A DNA stretch of 33,813 bases from positions 1-33,813 of the forward strand of contig JAQVIB010000002.1 in assembly GCA_028695945.1 (NCBI GenBank). Direction: 5' to 3'. Positions 29,329 to 33,813 of this stretch are shown here, piece after piece (within the stretch, counting starts at the first letter, position 1; each line of letters opens with the position of its first letter). Both the position numbers and the translations under genes were made by a program. Under the pieces are notes generated by a model. The model was given only the letters and a program-made list of their open reading frames with translations. It made no database searches and was not told the origin of the DNA. Source of the stretch: Lachnospiraceae bacterium. GTDB taxonomy: Bacteria > Bacillota > Clostridia > Lachnospirales > Anaerotignaceae.

Positions 29329-29374
29329 AAGAAAACGGTTTCGTCTGATTTATTTCAGAAGAAACCGCTTTCTT
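29329..29374 (+). terminator. Terminator after ilvD
   Basis: aagaaaacggtttc...gaaaccgctttctt with inner stem tctga/tcaga. Confidence 0.75.
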
Positions 29375-29405
29375 ATATCTTTTCTATTTGTTTAAATACT
29401 TCACC

Positions 29406-30245
29406 TTAAAATGAAATATTGTCAATTAATCTTGTTTTGCCAACAAATACCGCCATTGCAACTAAAACTTTTCCATCAATAGCTTCAACATCTTCAATTG
29501 TATCACTATCAACTATTTTAACATAATCAATTCTAGCAAGCGGCTCTTTTTCAATAATGGCCTTCATAGTGTCCAAAACCACTGTAGCATTTTTTTCTCC
29601 GCCTTCAAAAACCTTTCTGCCTTCTGCAAGTGCCTTGCTAAGTACCAATGCAGCTTTTCTTTCTTCTGCACTTAAATAAGCATTGCGTGAGCTTAAAGCA
29701 AGCCCGTCCTGTTCACGCACAATAGGGCATTCAATAACTTCTGTGTCTATATTCAAATCCCTAACCATTCTCTTAATAATAGCAAGCTGTTGTGCATCTT
29801 TTTTACCAAAATAAGCTTTATCTGGTGTAACTATGTTAAAAAGCTTATTAACAACAGTACATACTCCTCTAAAATGTGAAGGTCTGCTCATACCACACAA
29901 GTTATGAGTAAGGCTATCCATATCTGTATAGGTACAAAAATCCTTAAAGTACATTTCGGATGCCAAAGGGTGGAAAATAATGTCTACCCCTGCATCTTCA
30001 CATAATTTACTGTCTCTTTCCAAATTCCTTGGATAGGCGTCTAAATCTTCGTTCACCCCAAATTGAATTGGGTTTACAAAAATGCTTACTACCACCTTGT
30101 CATTTTCCTCATGGGCTTTATCTATAAGACTTTTATGCCCAGCATGAAGATAGCCCATTGTTGGTACAAGCCCAACTGTTAAACCCTGCTTTTTCCATTC
30201 CTTAATACTTTCTCGTACTTCTGCAATTCTTCCTAATGTTTTCAT
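29406..30245 (-). CDS. panC: Pantoate--beta-alanine ligase
   Basis: VGLVPTMGYLHAGHKSLI, VVSIFVNPIQFGVNEDLDAYPRNLERD, YFGKKDAQQLAIIKRMV, VREQDGLALSSRN. Confidence 0.97.
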   Translation of the reverse strand: MKTLGRIAEVRESIKEWKKQGLTVGLVPTMGYLHAGHKSLIDKAHEENDKVVVSIFVNPIQFGVNEDLDAYPRNLERDSKLCEDAGVDIIFHPLASEMYFKDFCTYTDMDSLTHNLCGMSRPSHFRGVCTVVNKLFNIVTPDKAYFGKKDAQQLAIIKRMVRDLNIDTEVIECPIVREQDGLALSSRNAYLSAEERKAALVLSKALAEGRKVFEGGEKNATVVLDTMKAIIEKEPLARIDYVKIVDSDTIEDVEAIDGKVLVAMAVFVGKTRLIDNISF

Positions 30246-30309
30246 CTCTTGCCTCCCAAAATAGTTCTAAAATCTAATTTCCCTCTACCCTATATGTCAA
30301 AACTGTTTT

Positions 30310-30519
30310 TTACTTTTCTTCAACAGTTTTACCTGGGTCATTTATATAGACCTCTCTGTGCAGCAAATATTTCCTTTTAAGTCCATTTTGCTCAATAAAT
30401 GTATCTATTTCCTCAAATTTCAGTAATGCTGAAAGTTTGGGAACAAAGAGTTCCCATTTCAAATCGTGAAGGCGGAATTCATTTCCGTAGATATAATTTC
30501 CTTTTCGTTCTTTTTCCAT
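30310..30519 (-). CDS. Small hypothetical protein (69 aa)
   Basis: ORF just downstream of the cyclase gene on the same strand; no family recognised. Confidence 0.5.
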   Translation of the reverse strand: MEKERKGNYIYGNEFRLHDLKWELFVPKLSALLKFEEIDTFIEQNGLKRKYLLHREVYINDPGKTVEEK

Positions 30520-30526
30520 TCATGTT

Positions 30527-31123
30527 TCATATGCTACACTCCTCAAGTACCACTCTTAAAGACACCCCATCAAGACCATCCATTTTAAGAGGAAGACATA
30601 TAAGGCGGTATTCTCCATCCCTTACATTGAAAAGCTCAAGACCCTCAATAATGGGTATTCCATTACCAAGCAATATCTTATGACAACAAAAACCTTCGTT
30701 ACAACTATCTTCTATATCCATTGCATCAGTTCCCACAATTCTTGTTTCAAGGGTTGCAATATATTTTGCACCATCATCTGTTATACCAAATTTGCCTTCA
30801 CTTTTAAATAAAATTCTGCTTTTAGGTTCAAGTTGCAAGCTTTTTAAGAAATTCTCGTCTATAGCCTGATTTACACTAACTACAACGCACTTTCCGCAAA
30901 TTAAGTTTATATCCAATTGTGATACATCTGCACCCTCATCAAAAAAGTGCTTTGGTGAATCAATATGTGTGGCAAAATGGCTGCCCATTTCAATTTTACT
31001 TAAATTAAATTCATCCCCGTTTTTAATTTCAGATACTTTACTTACAGAATATATTGGGTCTCCCTCAAAAATTTTTGTTTTAGTGTTTATATTTTTTGTT
31101 ATATCTATAAACATAATCTTCAC
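30527..31123 (-). CDS. Cyclase family protein (kynurenine formamidase-like)
   Basis: IEMGSHFATHIDSPKHFFDEG metal-binding motif; YRLICLPLKMDGLDGVSLRVVL. Start may be at MFIDITK (about 31114). Confidence 0.88.
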   Translation of the reverse strand: MKIMFIDITKNINTKTKIFEGDPIYSVSKVSEIKNGDEFNLSKIEMGSHFATHIDSPKHFFDEGADVSQLDINLICGKCVVVSVNQAIDENFLKSLQLEPKSRILFKSEGKFGITDDGAKYIATLETRIVGTDAMDIEDSCNEGFCCHKILLGNGIPIIEGLELFNVRDGEYRLICLPLKMDGLDGVSLRVVLEECSI

Positions 31124-31218
31124 CTTTTTTTAAAAACGTGGTATACTATGTACCAAGCTAGCTTAAGTCGAATTTGTGTCATGCTGTGCTTAATATACTA
31201 TATTTAGGAGGAATATAA

Positions 31219-31425
31219 ATGGCATTTCAAGTTACTAAAGAATCTAAAATAGGCGAAATTTTAATGCAAGATAGAGGCATTGCCGCTATCTTAATGCAAT
31301 CTGGTATGCACTGTGTAGGTTGTCCATCATCAGCAGGTGAAACCCTTGCCGAAGCAGGCATGGTTCACGGTATGGATGTTGAAAAACTTGTTAAAGATAT
31401 AAACGCATACCTTGCAGCAAAATAA
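31219..31425 (+). CDS. DUF1858 domain-containing protein
   Basis: ITKxSxIGEIL-like start, GMHCVGCPSSAGETLAEAGMVHGMDVEKLVKDINAYL. Confidence 0.9.
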   Translation: MAFQVTKESKIGEILMQDRGIAAILMQSGMHCVGCPSSAGETLAEAGMVHGMDVEKLVKDINAYLAAK

Positions 31426-31448
31426 TTCCCACCTTTGCAATTGCAAAT

Positions 31449-31474
31449 AAACCCTCCTTCAACGGAGGGTTTTC
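31449..31474 (+). terminator. Terminator after the DUF1858 gene
   Basis: aaaccctcc-ttcaac-ggagggtttt. Confidence 0.85.
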
Positions 31475-31479
31475 TATGT

Positions 31480-32040
31480 TTACTTTAACTTTTCAACCTC
31501 TGGATAATATTTAAAATACACTTTTCCCAGAATTTTTTCTTTTTTAACAAATTTGTTCACCCAAAATCTTGAGTCCAATGATTCATTTCTATTATCGCCC
31601 ATCATAAAGTAGCACCCTTCTGGAACTTCATAAGGGCCATAGTTGCCATAAGCTGTTTCCTTTACATATTCATCTTCAAGAGGCGTATCTGCTCCATTTA
31701 TATACACTCTTCCGTCAATAACTTCAACTGTATCTCCTGGTAAACCTATTACACGCTTAACATACAATGTTTTTTCATCATCAGGATACTTAAACACTAC
31801 TATATCGCCTCGTTGCGGACTATCAAAATAATAAGTAAGTCTAAGTGCAATTATTCTGTCTTTAGGCATTATTGTGTTTTCCATAGACCCTGTTGGTACA
31901 GTTGCATTTACAATAATAAAATTGTTAATTAAAAAAGCCAATACCAAGGCAAATGAAATGGTTTTAATCCAGCTAATAATTTCAGTTTTTGCACTTGTTT
32001 TTTCTTCTTTTTTCTCTTCTGCTTTATATTCTTCTGACAT
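31480..32040 (-). CDS. lepB: Signal peptidase I
   Basis: VPTGSMENTIMPKDRI (catalytic Ser), LYVKRVIGLPGDTVEV (catalytic Lys), MMGDNRNESLDSRFW. Start trimmed to MSEEYK. Confidence 0.95.
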   Translation of the reverse strand: MSEEYKAEEKKEEKTSAKTEIISWIKTISFALVLAFLINNFIIVNATVPTGSMENTIMPKDRIIALRLTYYFDSPQRGDIVVFKYPDDEKTLYVKRVIGLPGDTVEVIDGRVYINGADTPLEDEYVKETAYGNYGPYEVPEGCYFMMGDNRNESLDSRFWVNKFVKKEKILGKVYFKYYPEVEKLK

Positions 32041-32118
32041 TTGAATTACTCCCTGTTTTGTATTTGAATCATATAATACCACAAAAAAAATAATTTGTGC
32101 ATAAAAATTTAAATTAAT

Positions 32119-32155
32119 TTAAGGTGACAGTGAAAACTTTCCACTGTCACCTTAA
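32119..32155 (-). terminator. Terminator, perfect 14-bp stem
   Basis: ttaaggtgacagtg-aaaactttc-cactgtcaccttaa. Confidence 0.85.
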
Positions 32156-32159
32156 AAAT

Positions 32160-32639
32160 CTACTTATCTTCTTTTTTCTCTTCTTCCGCCGATGGAATAA
32201 TTACTACATCTTGTACAAAATCATCTTCTTTGGTAGACGCATCTTTCTCGTCCTCTTCAAAGCAGTCATCATCGCATAAATCATCTTCATCAGCCTGTTT
32301 TTTGCTTTCATATACGTTTCTTATTTCTTCTGCCTTTTCAGCAACAGTATCAGCAGCTTTTTTCATAATAGGCTTAGCATCTTCAACTACTTTGTCTATT
32401 GCATCACCCGCTTTTTTCATAACAGGTTTGCTTTCTTCAACAATTTTATCTGTCTTTTCGCTAAATGTCTTTGCAAAAGAACTTAACCCATCTCCAGCCT
32501 TAGATAGAAGTTGACTTACCTTATCACCTAAATCAAAGTTATCTTTTCTATCAATGGCGGCAAAAAGTCTTTCGGCATCTTCCACACTTATAATTCCCTT
32601 TTCAACCATGGATAAAATAGCCATTCTTTCTTCCTTCAT
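32160..32639 (-). CDS. SHOCT-like/YvlB-N-terminal-type small protein with amphipathic helical repeats and acidic C-terminus
   Basis: MKEERMAILSMVEKGIISVEDAERLFAAI N-terminus; tandem 18-aa repeats DKIVEESKPVMKKAGDAI/DKVVEDAKPIMKKAADTV. Confidence 0.7.
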   Translation of the reverse strand: MKEERMAILSMVEKGIISVEDAERLFAAIDRKDNFDLGDKVSQLLSKAGDGLSSFAKTFSEKTDKIVEESKPVMKKAGDAIDKVVEDAKPIMKKAADTVAEKAEEIRNVYESKKQADEDDLCDDDCFEEDEKDASTKEDDFVQDVVIIPSAEEEKKEDK

Positions 32640-32758
32640 ACTATTACCTCCTAAATTTTATTTTTCAAATAAAGTAAACGTATTAAAAGCATATTCGTCT
32701 GCTATTATCTAAAACTTTTTCATTTTATACAAATATTCTTGAAATAAGCGGTAATTTT

Positions 32759-33169
32759 TTATTTAAGTATATAACTTTGTATGTTCCTAAAAATTTCTTC
32801 AAAACCTATTCCAAGCTTAATTCTAGCCAAAAAAAGAATAATAACAATAACCGTAAGCACCGCAAATATACATTCCCTTACTAAAAGCCTGTTAATGCGT
32901 TTTTTTCGCCTATCCTCATTTTTATACAAATCGCTCGTTACATAAACACCGCCAAATATTCCTATACGTGAATCCATAACAAGGGATTTCTCAGACTTAA
33001 GCATAAGATATGCCTTGCGTGTCATGTTAAATACATATTCTTTTCCATTTTGCACACCTTTAATAGCATATTTTATATTTCTACCCATTCCTCTATGTCT
33101 ATCTCTTGAAAAAGGGCGGCACTGTATCAGTATAAAGGTTTCTTTTTTTGAAAAATACTTATAGGACAA
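32759..33169 (-). CDS. Hypothetical protein with C-terminal TM; N-terminus uncertain (overlaps putative junction)
   Basis: ORF 32759-33169; hydrophobic VRECIFAVLTVIVIILFLARI; the first ~25 codons may come from the other side of the junction. Confidence 0.45.
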   Translation of the reverse strand: MSYKYFSKKETFILIQCRPFSRDRHRGMGRNIKYAIKGVQNGKEYVFNMTRKAYLMLKSEKSLVMDSRIGIFGGVYVTSDLYKNEDRRKKRINRLLVRECIFAVLTVIVIILFLARIKLGIGFEEIFRNIQSYILK

Positions 33170-33813
33170 TAAGAATCAGCTACATAAACAAAATCCAAAC
33201 CCGAAATTGTATCTTCATCTCCAAAAGACACTGAATAAAATGTTTCCTCAGGCAATGACAAATTCCAAATATCTGAATAATATATTGGACTAACCATGTA
33301 ATTAGCCTCGGCAGTATCAACCAGTATTTTATATTGTCCTGTATTATCCGATATCCCATAATAAGGTCCGGGTTCGGCTTTTATTAATACATGTGGAATG
33401 ATGTAGTCCATTTCAGGATCATATATGCCGTTTTCGTTTATGTCAGAAAAAACGGTACCTGTTAAAATCCCACTATTATGAGGTTGTTGCAAAAAATCAA
33501 TACTCCAGTTAAACATTGTACCGTCATCTGCACCCCAATTATCGTAAATACTTAAAGACCAAGTACCATTCATGGGACACCCAATAAGAGTATCAAAACT
33601 AAATAAAGGCAAATACATACCTGAAGGAACGGTGCTACCTGAATAACAAACATCTGTCATGAAATCCGAGGCATTCATAGTCCAGCAATAATCATAACCT
33701 ATTCCAGGATTGCAATTATCACTATGATTTGGTTCGCCAAGATATGCATTATTACAGTTAAAATATTTATGTAGAGTAGTTTGTTGTCCGTTTGGACATG
33801 TTATATACATAAG
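33127..33813 (-). CDS. Fragment of a Bacteroidota-like proprotein convertase P-domain / SdrD B-like secreted protein
   Basis: GYDYCWTMNASDFMT...FDTLIGCPMNGTWSLSIYDNWGADDGTMFNWSIDF (P-domain), ILTGTVFSDINENGIYDPEMDYIIPHVLIKAEPGPYYGISDNTGQY (SdrD B-like). Runs off the window edge. Confidence 0.8.
   Translation of the reverse strand, partial: LMYITCPNGQQTTLHKYFNCNNAYLGEPNHSDNCNPGIGYDYCWTMNASDFMTDVCYSGSTVPSGMYLPLFSFDTLIGCPMNGTWSLSIYDNWGADDGTMFNWSIDFLQQPHNSGILTGTVFSDINENGIYDPEMDYIIPHVLIKAEPGPYYGISDNTGQYKILVDTAEANYMVSPIYYSDIWNLSLPEETFYSVSFGDEDTISGLDFVYVADSYCPISIFQKKKPLY

Noticed and set aside
31156-31165. Short palindrome aagctagctt between the cyclase and DUF1858 genes
   Set aside because: Ten bp in AT-rich DNA is expected by chance; no supporting promoter geometry.

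Overview
The window is a low-GC Clostridia-type (Bacillota) chromosomal segment, mostly ordinary metabolism and housekeeping. In order it carries: a leucine operon on the minus strand (leuA-leuC-leuD-leuB, leuB cut by the window edge) with a T-box leader; a DUF1576-like transporter divergent from an Ldh-family dehydrogenase; an opuA-type glycine betaine ABC operon; a GNAT/YoaP protein; tRNA-Pro; a cotJ spore-coat operon whose third gene (cotJC) looks truncated; a polar amino-acid ABC operon; tRNA-Arg; a 1066-aa hybrid sensor kinase with two apparent substrate-binding modules, followed by a D-2-hydroxyacid dehydrogenase and a DUF5131 (phage Gp37/Gp68) protein; DUF896; an ABC-F ATPase; rex; DUF445; an IclR regulator plus ilvD; panC; a cyclase-family protein; DUF1858; signal peptidase I; and small hypotheticals. 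The observations most worth a second look are: (1) an array of eight consecutive hairpins in the leuA-leuC intergenic gap; (2) its distal two-hairpin module recurring at about 21.4 kb with a compensatory base-pair change; (3) the truncated cotJC; (4) the hybrid kinase / dehydrogenase / DUF5131 cluster; (5) inverted repeats overlapping predicted promoters at 6.45 kb and 26.7 kb; and (6) an abrupt switch at about 33.15 kb to a Bacteroidota-like P-domain protein, which suggests an assembly chimera or a recent insertion. I found no CRISPR array, prophage, transposase or convincing defence system.
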